This document shows positions 22,993 through 35,435 of a stretch of DNA of 64,000 bases, one piece after another (within the stretch, counting starts at the first letter, position 1; the number at the start of each line of letters is the position of its first letter). The notes under the pieces were generated by a model. That model was not told where the DNA came from. It did not search any database and worked only from the letters and a program-made list of their open reading frames with translations. Where the stretch lies: positions 52,487,864 through 52,551,863 of the forward strand of contig OV121084.1 of assembly GCA_921293015.1 (NCBI GenBank), written 5' to 3'. The position numbers and the translations under genes were made by a program. Source of the stretch: Phorcus lineatus. Taxonomy: Eukaryota; Mollusca; Gastropoda; Trochida; Trochidae.

Positions 22993-25900
22993 TCACACAT
23001 CCCCGGAGTAGAAGTACAGTTCGTCATTCAGTCCCATGATGAGTCCTGTGTTGCCACTTCGGTTTCCCCAGCGAGTCGAGTACTGCACAGTCGGGATTGT
23101 CTCCCTTGAAGCCAGACAAGGAGGAGGTAGTGACTTGAGCAGCTCCCCCGTCTTCAAACTCCAGAATCGTGTGTAGCAGTCCTGCCCAGCTGTAGTGGAG
23201 AAAAGAGTTTATCATGAAGGATGATCACAACTAAACTCTGTAAATTAAGACGAGGTCCACACTAGCTAATAATCAATTTTAAAGATTTATATGGATTATT
23301 AGAAGAACAATAGAATACAACAGAATGAAAATAGTCCTAAACCTTAACTTATCATGCTGAGTAAATAATATTAATGAGGATAATTCTATTGCACTTGACT
23401 CCGCACCACACAGGCCAAACATTAGGACAAACATCTCTCCTATCTACATTCTCCACTCCTTAGGAATATGTAACCCAGCAACTGAGTTGCACTTTAAGGG
23501 TACACTGACATCACTTCCAAACCAGGTACCCAATTCTACTGCAGGGTGAAAAAGGAGTTTCAAACAAAGTTCCTCAACTAGTGTCTCAGTGTGGCATGGG
23601 GCAGGTAATTCACCCATCTATAACATTAACTTGTATTCTTTGCAATTATTTTATCAATCATGACACTAATCAAAGGAATAGTTTGAATATGTTGCAAATT
23701 AAATAAACAACATAAGAATTAATTACAGAGTTCTCTTTAATTATCCAGAAACCCATATTCCCTGCCAAAACCTGGCTGATTGAAAGCTACACATTAGGAC
23801 TGCGATTCTGAATTCAAGATGTTTAACATAAAATTGGAAGAAAATCAGTAAAGCCATATAATAAACCCATGGGGGGAGAAAAATCACAAAGAAATCGCAA
23901 TTGGGTTTCCATATGCTCAGTGATAAGACTATAAGATTGCTGACCATCTTATGTATATATTTTGCTTGTTCATTGTGCTACAGACATGAACTTTGGCTTG
24001 TTTTAATAACCATTATCAGATCCATATTATTTAATTTTTTACAAAGCTTTAAAAAAGGTAACCTCTTTTATTTGCAACCTTGCAAAACCAAATATACCTC
24101 TGGGTAGGCAAATGAAATTTATATATATTTTTCTCAATCCTACAAATATAAGATTCTCAAAATTTTCAATTCCTAGCATGGTTGGTCACTTAAAAAAGAC
24201 AACAGAAGATTTGAGGCTGGGTACAAAATTCTACTTACAAATTGAAATTGGTAAATCATGTCACACCCTGTTATTGTGTATCTTATTTCCGAATAAGATC
24301 AAAATGAGATAATTTGTTTAGAACTTATGAGCAGGACAAGAATCTTTAAAGCATCTTTTGATGTTGTAGGAGGATATTTTAAAAATTAATAATTATGACA
24401 CAATAAACATATTTCTCCATTGCCATTACATTTGAATGGTTGATAATTTAAAAAGTTATGAGCCGCAAATGTGTGTCTGATAAACAATGCCCATTATAAC
24501 ACCTTCCCTAAATATTTTTTTCAAAATATAAACCAAGGAAAGATTGTTGATGACTTGTAATGCGTGACATTAATGCTTAATGTTCATAAACTTGTGGCTT
24601 CCAGTAGCACTTATTCCAAACTCTAACTGACCACACCCCTTGATTTGTGACTCACCATCACAAGGCACAATTCACTACAGTGAAGTTGTTGTTTGAGAGG
24701 CTTCACATGACTGTTCAACATCCCTTCCAAAGAAAATTGATTTCACTTCATTTCGAAAAGTCTTAGAACAAAATCCATAAACGAAAGGGTTCACAATACA
24801 GTTGACATACGGCATCTGAATCAGGAAGTCAAACACGTGGACGTGTGCCATATTCATTGATGACAGGTCTTTCAATTCTTTGAGATAAACGGCCATTCCG
24901 ATCCGAGGAATGATTGTGATCATGTAAAACACTGCCAGAATACAGAACACTTTCGTCACCATTATCATGCGCGATCGGCTTTGGTTCAAAACGTGCGAGA
25001 TGTTTAGATCATGCTTTTTGATATGCCGTCCAATCAGGGCATAGAGTACAATCAGCGTTGTCACAATACTGACAAGAAGTACAAACACCCATGTTGTAAA
25101 AGCCAAGGCAGTATGAGATTTCTTTGATTCCTTAGTAAAATCACACTTTGGTACTTTCCCTAAATAAGTTTCATTTCCAGTCTGAATTTTTACGCTTAGA
25201 TAACTTTCTGTCGCAATAAAAAGCAATGGTATTCCACTAAGAAAGGAAAAGGCAAGACAGCCAAGGATAAGCCTCTTAGCACAAGAAACTTTTATCTGGT
25301 ACCCATGAGGATGACATATTTGTTTATATCTCTGAACAGCAATGGTCACATACAACGACCCTGTCACACAGAAATTGAAATTTTGTGTCATGGCAATAAA
25401 CTTGCATAACGGTGGTGTATGGAATTCTGGGACAAATTTGGACGCTGCAAAGGCTAATGAGAACCCTATCATGTTCATGATGTCAAGAATAGCAAGTGTT
25501 TTGATAAATATTCCAAATATGTTATTAAAGCATTTTGTGTATACATAGAGAATCATTACATTGCCAGGGATACCGATAAACAGAAAGAGTCCATTGAAAA
25601 CAAATACTGTTGGATGAATTCCAAAGTAGTCCAAAGAACTTGGTTTGAAAAGTGGATATATTGTCGTATCATTCTCCATCTTAACCCTTTGACCTCATGA
25701 TCACCCAAAGCATAGTTACATGTGTTGGATCTAAAATGAGAAAAAAACTTAACATGAAAAAATACAGTCACAATTATATGAAACTTAAATTTAATTTCAT
25801 TGCTGCAATTCCACAAGATATAAAAACATCTATAAACAGATAAACTGTCTTTTCTTGACAAATATCACATCTATCTTATTAAGCGGGGTTAGAAGTTTAT

Positions 25901-28900
25901 ATTTTCACAATTGAAAATATTCCACTTTCTCTCTCATGTGAAGTTTTAAGAGAATTAGTTAGAAAGAGTAAACATTAACCTTTCAAAAGCGATCTAAAAA
26001 TCAATCAGTAAAGGTTCTCACAACAATCAACCGACAGCAGGTTGACAGAAGGCAGTTTTCTCTGTTAGTCATGGCATAAAAAGGGATAAACAATATCTAC
26101 ATAAATTCATTGCTTATAGTGATATAACTTGTCATTTCTCCTTAAGCATTTCACTCTGTCAAAGTATAAAAAATTATAAATAGTGATTAAGAAAACAAAG
26201 TTCTGAAATCAGAGGGATGTAAAGCTCACCGTTTAGTTTATAGCTCTCCTTTGAGCTGTCTGAGATAAGCTTTGAAATTACTAGAAAGAATTGAGTTTTA
26301 TTCAGGAACATGATAATTTCCTCATGTTAATTATAGTCTATTCAAATGGAAATGACAATGTTGCCACATGATAGATAACGATTTTAAATACAGGGAAGTT
26401 TACTCAATTAGTTTTCAAAACAATGGGGTAACATATATATTTGATGCAAACTGGTATTGAAAAAATGAATGCAATTTATTTTAGCTTGAGAAGTCTAAAA
26501 TGTCAACTTTGTATGGCAAAAATAACCAACCTAAAATTTATCAGTCTTAAACAAAAGTTACCAGGCAACCTGACTTTTGCGATTGGACAGGCCTTATTTT
26601 GTTAAAAGATTCATGCACTCAATTTCAACATGATTTTTAAAAATAAAATAAGCACATATATTATATTGCTAAGTTACTTAACGCCAAAGGCCCAGGTCCA
26701 AATCCCAGTGGAGACACAAAAAATTTGTGACCTAGCCACTCTATCCACATTGCATTCAGTCAACCCAGCTGTTAAATGGGTACCTGAAAACAGGGACGTA
26801 TGGATCTACACAGTCGCGCTTGGCGCTAAGAAGCTGCAACATATCCCTCAGGGTTATGATGTAGGTAGGGCTTAGCGTATCAATACATGGAAAAGATGCT
26901 ACATAAATATCATCATTATCATTTATTATTAAAGTCATAGTCTCATTTTTGTAAGGCAACTAAACTGAACTAATTATTCTTCACGAACAAAATCTGATCA
27001 CTAACACAAATATTCCCTGTTGCATTTGCAAAGATTTTCATTTTTATGCCTGTCAGGGATCGACACTCACGCTAGTCCGCTGGCCCGAGGCTAGTGAAAA
27101 ATCGTAAGGGCTAGCAAATTTTTGTGTATGCAAGCCCGGCGGACTAGAAATATTTTTTGGGGAAATTATCATTTCTATGTGGTCGAAGTTAAATGAATTC
27201 TCCTTGGCTACAATTAATATGTTTTTAAAAATCCATTTAATGAGTTGGAGTTATTTTATAAATACGAGTAGGGTGGAAAATCAGTGTCAGTCAAGTTGAT
27301 TTGATATTCTAACTGGACCGTTGAGAAGTAGATCTATATATACCGAAGTGCCACATGAAAAGATAAATGTAGAGTAACAGCCAAGGTCAATTTCAGCAAC
27401 GATGTCTTTTATATACAATCTAAGTGCATTTTCTTTCCTTTGAAACGTTTGACCACAAAAAATATTATCAATATTCTTCGTCAATATGCTTACCCAATCG
27501 ATCTATTTTTAGAACTGTCATTTAATGTCACAAATCAAAGAATTACAAAAAGATTGATAAGATATAAATGTTTGGAATGTAATTATTTTGACCAACAATA
27601 AGTCCCCTTCTCAGAAATAATTTAAATTCTCTCTTCATTAAAAAAACCCAAAACTTTCTTCATCAAACTTCCCATGTTCACCATTGGCCTCAATCAACAG
27701 TGACAGCACCATACTGGACTGAACCATTTGCTTAGGGGTGATAGTTTCTGTACAATCATGAGAGTTTCACATAACATTATAGTTCTAATGAAGAGAACAA
27801 ATGCAAAGGGTAGGGTTAGTGTTTTGGTATCTTGTTGACTTAGTTATTCATTATGTTATAATTTTGATAAATAAAAGAATTAACAAATTTTGATGTAATT
27901 GGATATGGTACATAGTAACAACCTGTCACCACTATTTCTTGTTAGGCCAGGCCACATAGCAAGAACATGATAATCTATAAATAGTAACAAAGCCGATTTA
28001 TTCTGATAGATGGGACATCAAAGGTTCGAGTTTTTAGTTTATACTGTTTTTTTTTTAAATTTTGTTTTTAGAAATATTGTAGCATTATTGTCTTTCATAT
28101 ATAGACTAAAAGTAAAGTATTTTATACGCATTATATTCTAGGATATTTGTGATAGTGAACTGAAAGTTAGAATTACAACTTGGTTTTGTTGGTTCTCCAT
28201 GTCTGAAGAATTAGGTAAAAAAAGGAGATTGTTGTCAGTATTAGATAATTGTCAAAATAAACAGTTATTTCAATATGACTAAAACTTATTAATATTTAAA
28301 TCAAATAATTATATTTACTTAGTATCATCTAAGACAATTTTTTGTTAAGTTTATGAAATTGTTTGATTAAAATAATAAATTTTGCATTATGTGAGAGGCT
28401 GAAAAACAGAATTTTTTTACTTGACTTTAGATTCATAACTTTCATAAAAACAAAAAGCAATAAATATGTATACTGAAATTGAAACAGAAACTGTTATTCA
28501 CTTAAGTGATTGTTAACCTGAAAAAGTGATCAACTGAAAATTTATTTTGATGAAGTTAAGTTTCACTCATAAAATCTTCAGTGTGTGGAGTTTGTGTTTC
28601 TACTACTAAGTCTTACTGGTTAGGCCAGGGTTTTTGTTACTAGATTTACGGATCTGCCTAACCTAAAATTTGTCGAATAAAATTTCTATCTTGGGATTTT
28701 ATTCTTTATCACCAACTGCATTTTGCGACTGTCTCATATTTCTGTGTAAATTTACCAGTCGTTGCAAAGAACTTAAAAGATTATTGTAGGGGACTTAAGG
28801 TAAACTAATTTCATTTGTCATTAGAAACCATGCATCTATAACTTCCTAAGGATTGCAGTTACACTTAAAGAAAGTTTTAATTTTTCATGTTAAAGTGTAG

Positions 28901-31900
28901 GGCTAGTAACTTATTGAAAGGACTAGTGAATTTCAAAATCTACTAGCCCACAGGACTAGTAAACATTTCTGGTGAGCCTCTATCCCTGCATAACAGTTTT
29001 GGATGAAGCAGCTTATTGGCGTATGCCGTTTCAGACCGATGAGGTACCGAATCAAGTGCAATCCCATCGCGAGTACGAAACACCGGAAATCTAGTCATCG
29101 CAGCGCCGATACTTATGACAGACGCATTCTTCACTGAGTTTACCACCTTTTTGTTATTTCTGTATTTGAAAAAGTGTAAGCTATTAGCTATTTTCATTGG
29201 ATATTCAGCTGGGAAATTTTATGTGTTCTTCCTCACGGCCTTGGCGAAATGACGTGGTAAGGACTAACGCTTGCAAAAAACATAATATTCGGGTAGGGTA
29301 GGGTAGTTTGAACTTCATTATTGAGGGCTAGAATGCCTGCAGACTTCTGAAAATTGTTGCAAACGTCAGGGGAAAGATTTCTGTGAGTGGTGAACTATTT
29401 GTCCGGCATTTATTACATTTTGCTTTGCAAAAATGAGACTATGACTTTAACTAACCTATGCAACAATCTTTGAACTTCAGCAATGTTAGCAATACCTCTG
29501 ATTTTTGCTTAGAATCTTATTGGTATTCCTTGCCTTGCCTTCTTTATGAACTTTTAAACATTAATCATGATGCCCATTGTGCAGGCCACAATGGAAAGTT
29601 ATCACACTGCTCTGGTGTTTCCTAGATATCTAAAGTTGGGTATTAACGAACAAACTATGATACTATGCAAGGAAATCATTTTGTAAAAAAATGAAATTCA
29701 TACATAGAGAATTATGTGAATCAGTGGACAAAGAAGTGGCCTGAGAACAGGTTTTGGAACAAAGGAGAAAAAGAGACACTCAGTTGAAATCTTAAATTTA
29801 CAATCTTTTGAAAAATAACACTGATTATCTCAAAAGTATTGGTATTTTCTGCTATATGAATAATGACTAATGACATTTTAATTTGACATTCTTATAGTTT
29901 GAAATACTTCAACAAGATGATGGTCAATTACTTTGTAACTACTTCCTTAAAAGTCAAGTTTGACACAAACAGGAAATGAGAAAATAGAATAGACTGGTGA
30001 TGAAGAATCTGTAAGAATAATTACTTTACTTAACTGATAAAAGACAATTTTTGAAATTTGTGTATGGAACAACAACCATGTTTTTTACTTTCCAAATTTT
30101 GTGACATGTTAAATAGACCAAGAGAAAGTCTAAACATTGCTTTTCTGCATAAACTACAATAATGGATGCTGTGGCTTTATCAATTTGTACAGCCTGATGA
30201 AAACAAAACATATGTGTTGATAGAAGATAGAAAAAATTACCAATCAGTAATAAGGGTGCGCAGTATTATCAGTATATCGGTATATTGCAATACAGAAACA
30301 ACTCGATACGTACCGTACATTCTTCTGAAAATATCCCATATATCAAATGTTTTAAACAATTTTCGTGTAAAATTGCAGAAAAATGTAACCAAAAAATGTG
30401 ATTTTACTGAATTTTGTAAAACAAAGTGTTAACTCGCAAAATGAAAGTAGCACAGACATGTAAAAGTCTAAAAGCAGCCACTGAATTAGCTCTCTTTACA
30501 AAACGACGGGCCAATTGTGCATTGATCACTGTTCTAATTGTTGTTATTTAGTCAAGAGTGCATGGAAAAAAATTAAATATGAAAATTACCGACATATTGC
30601 AATACGCTTTTCTGTATCGCAATATATTGCAATATGGAAATGAGGAGCGATACCCATCCTTTATCAGTTGTGATGAGACTAATCAACAATGCCCTGTCTT
30701 GCTGCAGCAATTAACTAAGGCTTTCAACACTACACAATGAACACAGGTGAATAGCTTCAATTCTCAATGTTTTCCTTTTCTGAGTATGACTATGAGTGTT
30801 TTTGTTTATCAAATTGCGGATCTTCAGAATACAAAATATTACCCCAGTAACATGTTTCAAGTTGACTGTGTTAGAACTAACTAGTTAAGAATTTGCAACC
30901 CAAAACTGAGGTTCTGACTTTCTCCTGTTCAGTCTTTCCCGAGAAGCCATAATGGAACCATTATCAAACGGGCAATTTTGACTAAATATACCACATGAGA
31001 TAACTGAAAATCAAAGCAAAGAAACTGCACTTACAACTATAAGCACTATGGATATCATGACTATTAGGTTGATATCACAATGTTGATCATTATTTTTAGT
31101 GATTTCAGAATGTGAGACTTTGAGGTGAGGTGAGTTGGTGTTTAACGCTGCTTTCAAGATTATTTCACTTATATTGCGGCTGCTAGTATTATTGCAGGGA
31201 AAAAGCCTGCAACACCATTGTGGCTTTGCATTGCAGTGAAACCTGCGAGCATTGGCTGGAACTAGCGAACCATGGGTAGTAGTGCTCTGAAATTCAGTGT
31301 AGCATTTCACCCAAACCTGAATGCGTGTAGAACAGTTCTCTACTGCAGACAAAGTTGCCGAGCCCCTGGCGGGATTCGAACCACGGACCTCTTGATCCAA
31401 AGCCGAATGCACTAACCATTGCGGTATCGCGCCCCCTGGAAACATGATAAGTAAGTTTGAATCGCCTGACCACTGACCAGTCTTTCTTATCATTAGCAAC
31501 TTACATTTTTTTTCATCAGAAATAATGTGTTACAATAAACAAAATGCAAAAATCATAAGGAATGCAACAGAAGGAAATAATCAAAGATTCATTATCTTTC
31601 TTAAATGGAACTGATGTACAAATATTTCATAAGAACTCTATCATAAATGGACTTTTGTTCACAAAATTCAACATGAAGCAATTTTCTGTAGAAGTAAACA
31701 GGAAAGGCAGACCACTGGATCAACGACAATAACAACATAACAAACAAAAACTATCACTTGTTATAGTTGCTCAAAAATGACTTGAAAGCTGCCTCTTAGT
31801 GATTAATTATTTCAATTTTACAAGCTTACATACAATCAGTATAAGGTATGTAACTTCAAACTTTCATTCAATTCACTTTCAGCTCCTTTATATTATTGTG

Positions 31901-34900
31901 TGCATAAGCTAATCAATATGCAATTAAAGAAAATATTTTCCTCCTTTCACGATGTAAACATACTCAAAATGAGCCAAGCAGTTCAAAAGATATAAGGTGG
32001 GAAAGGAAGAGATATGATAAACGTGCCACTCAGTTCAAAAGTTAAGAAAGAGAAGTTTCCTTTTTGTGTGGTGCTTGCTGTTTCTTTCTTTTATCGAAAA
32101 TGTAAAAATATGTTGAATATGGTTTTCAAGTCATGAGCCTGCAGAGTCAATTTTATATAACTTTTTTTCCTCGGAACACCGTCGATTTTAATCAGACTAA
32201 GTCTTAGTAGGGTGACAGGTCCCATATGAGTGTGTGAGCGAGTTATTGTTTAATGCCTCTTTGACAATATTTCAGCCATTAGAGTTGTGATAGGTCCACG
32301 AGCTGTAGTGCATATGACACTTGGCATGGGTACTTGGACTTTTAGCATTGTGTTTTTCAATACTGTAGAGGTGAACAATGTCTGTCAAACTTTGTGACCC
32401 TTTGACCAAACCATTTACCACAATATCCACACACACAAAAAAAACATCATAGAAGGATGTGTAACAAACCTAGGTGTACTTAACTAGAACACCTTAGTTT
32501 ATAAACTAATTGGGACCCACTGGGGAGCTAGTTGGTAATGACTTTCTCTTGGGTACCTAGTAGTAGGGATAATTCATCCCGGAATATACCAAGGATATTA
32601 CAGACTATTATCCTCAATTAGGCACAAGAACTGTTCTCTCCCATCTTGATAAAGATCAATCAGTGCCTTAAAGAAGAACATAAAGAAAAAGATGTCTCCT
32701 AACCTCCATAGAGGAGCTGATCTGTCTCATCCAGCTGGAGCGGGATACGGCTGTAGCGGTTGAATAGAGAGGGATAATCCATCACTGCACGCCGCACACG
32801 GATATCCCACATATACACCTGAAGACAAATATCATTTACAATTCCCATAAAACATAATTGGCAATAAATGTGATGTTATTCTAAAAGTCAATTACTAGGA
32901 AAAAAACTCTTAAAGTGAGTCAAAATTTCCCACAAAGGGGACAGCTTGAATAATTTGTCTCAAATAAGTAATTAAACTTATGAAAAGATGATTGGTCTCT
33001 CATTTTGATTTCTAATTGTTAAGAAATGTTACAAGTGACATATTTTCTTAAAAGTTTTGCAGCTATACCTTCCCAGAGATATCAGCAGAGAGGATGTAGT
33101 TTCCACAACTTGTCATCTTGAGGGCACACACGCTGGTCCGGTGCTTGTCAAGGGTTAAGGCTCGTGCAGAGAGACATCGGAGGTCATTACCAAGAACCAT
33201 TCCATTCCTGCCACCACTGAACAGGTACTCTCCATTCTAGGTCCAAAGATATCAGAGATATTATCATTTAGCTACCTATTTGCTAGGTTTCACAAATCAT
33301 CTTCCATATAACAATTAATCGAGCCCATTTGGTCTTTGAGACCAGATGAGCTAAAATATTTACCTAAAGAACAGGGCCTAGATTTTTTAAGCTCTCTTAG
33401 TACTAAGAAAGTTGTATGTATCATACAATAACATTGGCTTAAGACAATCTTATCACTACGAGAGCTTAAAAAATATGGGTCCAGATAGGTTGTCAGCTCA
33501 AGAATCAACAACTATAAGAACCTTTTATAGCTATCACGACTGATAATGAGATCTGAAAGTTCTATAACCTTCTACCACTCACATCTGGAGAGAAGAGTTG
33601 AGCAAAGGGGTCCGTGACACACTGAAACTCCCATAGTCTTCGAGTCTCAACGTCAATCAACATTCCCTTCTTCTCGCTCCCCACACTGAACTGTTGCTTG
33701 TGGGAGTTCCATGCACAAGTCCATGCCACATGACATCCCAGGTTGTAGTCGAAGTTACACGAGATATCCTCGCACCTCGTCCTATCGAGGTTCCTTATAA
33801 ACGCTAAACTGAAGTTGTAGGAAGTGTGGCACATAGCTGTATACAGTACATTATGTTTGGAGGGAGAGTTTGAGAATGGCGCCCAACACACATTCGACAC
33901 CTTACTGGAGGTTTGTATGACTGCGGTATCTGCGACACTCACATGAACCGACATCGGGTTATCGTTATCAGCCACTCGAGGTTTTTCGGATAGATACACA
34001 AGCTGCAGTCGTCGCCTCATGCTGTCCTTAACTGACCACAAGCTCAACAACTTGTCGTAGTCTGGATTCGAATCCATGAGCATCATATGCTCCAAGGGTT
34101 CACCGATACCATCAGGGGTGTCGATGAGAGACCAGGACCCACATGGCTTCATAGTCCGAACATTATGCATCAAGAGTTGGTTCTCCATTTCTACAGCCGT
34201 CACTCTCCCCCGCTCACTGCCTATCAGTAAGTGGGATAAGTTCTGAGTCCTCGAGGATACCCCTCTATGATCACTTTTTGATTGTGTTGAGCTTGAAAGA
34301 TTAGAAATATCTTTGAGTCTTTTTTTCTCAGCAGCATCTGATTCTATCTTCTCTTTGGTGACCACATTGACACTGTTAGTACTTGACAAGATCTTGAAGT
34401 ATTTCTTCTTCTCCACATCATAGTAAAACCCTGGTAACTGTGACAATCATTAAGGTTTTAACTTTTTTTTTTTTAATCAGCAACAAACCCAGCTCTTTTG
34501 GAAAATATAATTCTATTATCAACAAGAAATATTCACTAACATGTTCACATTTTAAAGATGAACAGGTCAGAAAAAAAATAATTTTGTTTTGCAATTATAC
34601 ATTATATAACCATCAGATGGGCACACAAACAGTCATGTGGCCAGGACATTTTCTCATGAACCTAATGCAACACAGACATATTTGATCATTCACACAAATA
34701 AAACTTCAAAATTTCAAGTAAGCCAAAGAACAAACGAGTTATGAATTGTACTTAATTAAAAAAAAACGGCAACTATTGAAACTTTGAATCATAATTCAAA
34801 ATATGCTATCACAGTCAAACTTCCTGCAGTCAATAATGCAACTGAAACAGTACAGATTTAGATCAAGTCTTTAAAGTGCATTTAGAAGAGCCATAAACAA

Positions 34901-35435
34901 GAACAGCAACAGCTAATGGATAACAACTTGAAATCATGGGCTTCATCCTTCCTGATAAAGTAGTTGGCATATCATACTTGTTACGTGCTATGGACAAAGC
35001 ATGCTTAGTTGCTTTCATTGTTATGTATTTGTTACTTTGTGGATATTCTATCATTACTATTAGGCCTACATATATTTCTTTTATTCATATAGTTGTAAAA
35101 CTAGGAAAACAGAAGTGGATGTTTTTCACATTGTGCAAAATAACAAAATGGCTGACATGGAAGCTGATAAATCTGAGACTTAAAAGGATATCTGGAGCTT
35201 GTCCTGTTTCAGATCCCGAAGTTGACGCACCATGAGAGTTGCCAGCTAAAGTCTCATCTTGAGACCTCTTCCACCTCTTACGACGACTCCCAGAGAATTG
35301 TTCTGAAGAATTTCCACTGAATTGTCGATCCTCATGGAGTGAATCATTGTCCCTCGGCCTATTTGCCCTTCTTTCCTCTGAGAACTGTTTACGTCTCTTG
35401 CCACGTCTTTTGTTCCTATACTGATTGTTACTCAT
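22993..35435 (-). CDS. DCAF4: DDB1- and CUL4-associated factor 4 (DCAF4), five coding exons
   Basis: DCAF4 is a WD40 substrate receptor of the CUL4-DDB1 ubiquitin ligase, in nucleus and cytoplasm. Coding exons, in order: 35435-35192, 34439-33583, 33236-33069, 32818-32704, 23189-22993 (526 aa; human about 495). The basic N-terminus (NQYRNKRRGKRRK), the start of the folded part (ELPGFYYDVEKKKYFK), the WD units (GNYILSADISGKVYMWDIR) and the end (GQDCYTRFWSLKTGELL, then LNDELYFYSGDV-stop) all match the DCAF4 pattern. I chose ATG 35435 because an acceptor-like TTTCAG lies just upstream, implying a 5' UTR exon. Most of exon 2 (about residues 95-365) is diverged. The first coding intron is AT-AC. 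The last intron (23190-32703) holds a same-strand GPCR gene. It is head-to-head with RRP15. Confidence 0.92.
24675..25679 (-). CDS. Class A (rhodopsin-like) GPCR, single exon, 334 aa
   Basis: A plasma-membrane receptor of unknown ligand. ATG at 25679, TAG stop at 24677-24675. Seven hydrophobic segments are visible. TM1 has IPGNVMILYVY and TM2 has LAILDIMNM. Cysteines PLCKF (TM3) and PKCDF (extracellular loop 2) can form the usual disulphide. TM3 ends AVQRYKQICHP, a QRY variant of DRY. TM6 is FCILAVFYMITIIPRIG, without the usual CWxP. TM7 is NCIVNPFVYGFC, a good NPxxY, then a helix-8-like KTFRNEV. The N-terminus (MENDTT) has a possible N-glycosylation site. It lies wholly inside the last DCAF4 intron on the same strand and has no intron in its coding part. 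Short loops fit an orphan lophotrochozoan peptide- or amine-like receptor; I cannot name the subfamily. Confidence 0.88.
   Translation of the reverse strand: MENDTTIYPLFKPSSLDYFGIHPTVFVFNGLFLFIGIPGNVMILYVYTKCFNNIFGIFIKTLAILDIMNMIGFSLAFAASKFVPEFHTPPLCKFIAMTQNFNFCVTGSLYVTIAVQRYKQICHPHGYQIKVSCAKRLILGCLAFSFLSGIPLLFIATESYLSVKIQTGNETYLGKVPKCDFTKESKKSHTALAFTTWVFVLLVSIVTTLIVLYALIGRHIKKHDLNISHVLNQSRSRMIMVTKVFCILAVFYMITIIPRIGMAVYLKELKDLSSMNMAHVHVFDFLIQMPYVNCIVNPFVYGFCSKTFRNEVKSIFFGRDVEQSCEASQTTTSL
26665..26940 (+). repeat. SINE-like element
   Basis: It contains a box-B-like GGTCCAAATCCCAGTGG, then the motif CAACCCAGCTGTTAAATGGG plus TACCTG that is widespread in invertebrate SINEs. It ends in a short TTATTATTA tail (ATCATTATCATTTATTATTA). 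It lies in the DCAF4 last intron. Its 5' end is not sharp. Confidence 0.65.
27054..28988. mobile_element. Probable non-autonomous hAT-like DNA transposon
   Basis: The left end CAGGGATCGACACTCACGC and the right end, read inverted, CAGGGATAGAGGCTCACC are similar. Both flank repeated CTAGTCC/GGACTAG motifs (27075-27150 and 28900-28960). The interior, about 1.9 kb, is AT-rich with no coding region. No 8-bp target duplication could be confirmed, so the boundaries may join two insertions. Confidence 0.5.
30247..30660. repeat. Dispersed element family C, copy 1
   Basis: It starts AAGGGTGCGCAGTATTATCA with GGTATATTGCAATACAG, runs through TGTAAAATTGCAGAAAAATG, and ends with inverted-like TGTATCGCAATATATTGCAA and GCGATACCC. 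The first about 170 bp match 62914-63090. Imperfect inverted ends suggest a DNA-transposon-derived repeat. Confidence 0.7.
31112..31437 (-). repeat. tRNA-headed SINE
   Basis: On the minus strand it begins GGGGGCGCGATACCGCAATG with an A box (TGGTTAGTGCATTCGG) and a B box (GGTTCGAATCC), i.e. a tRNA-like head. After a body of about 230 bp it ends in the conserved stretch AATATAAGTGAAATAATCTT / GCAGCGTTAAACACC. The same 3' module recurs at 32225-32300 and 58396-58499, showing a shared SINE tail domain. A functional tRNA is excluded: no complete cloverleaf. Confidence 0.85.
32225..32350 (-). repeat. SINE tail fragment
   Basis: GTGTGTGAGCGAGTTATTGT and TTAATGCCTCTTTGACAATA with TTTCAGCC repeat the 3' module of the SINE at 31112-31437 in the same orientation, more diverged. 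No tRNA head is seen. Confidence 0.6.
33368..33485. repeat. Palindromic MITE-like repeat in a DCAF4 intron
   Basis: GGGCCTAGATTTTTTAAGCT with CTC pairs with GAGAGCTTAAAAAATATGGG with TCC. The centre is also symmetric (CTTAGTACTAAG). It lies between DCAF4 exons 2 and 3. This pattern is common in mollusc genomes as I recall them. Confidence 0.7.
34440..35191 (-). other. DCAF4: AT-AC, U12-type intron of DCAF4
   Basis: No usable GT donor exists after the first coding exon. The frame runs ...CAAGCTCCAG then ATATCCTTTT, a full match to the U12 donor consensus ATATCCTTT. At the other end, CCTTAAT (U12 branch consensus TTCCTTRAY) lies about 10 nt before a terminal AC at 34441-34440, followed by AGTTACCAGGG. 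Joining G to AG gives GAG, hence APELPGFYYD, the expected DCAF4 sequence. The intron is 752 nt. Confidence 0.9.

Noticed and set aside
31340-31437. tRNA gene on the minus strand.
   Set aside because: A and B boxes are present, but no complete cloverleaf is seen and the sequence continues into a SINE body.
31011-31499. 162-codon open frame on the minus strand.
   Set aside because: It is mostly the tRNA-headed SINE read through by chance.
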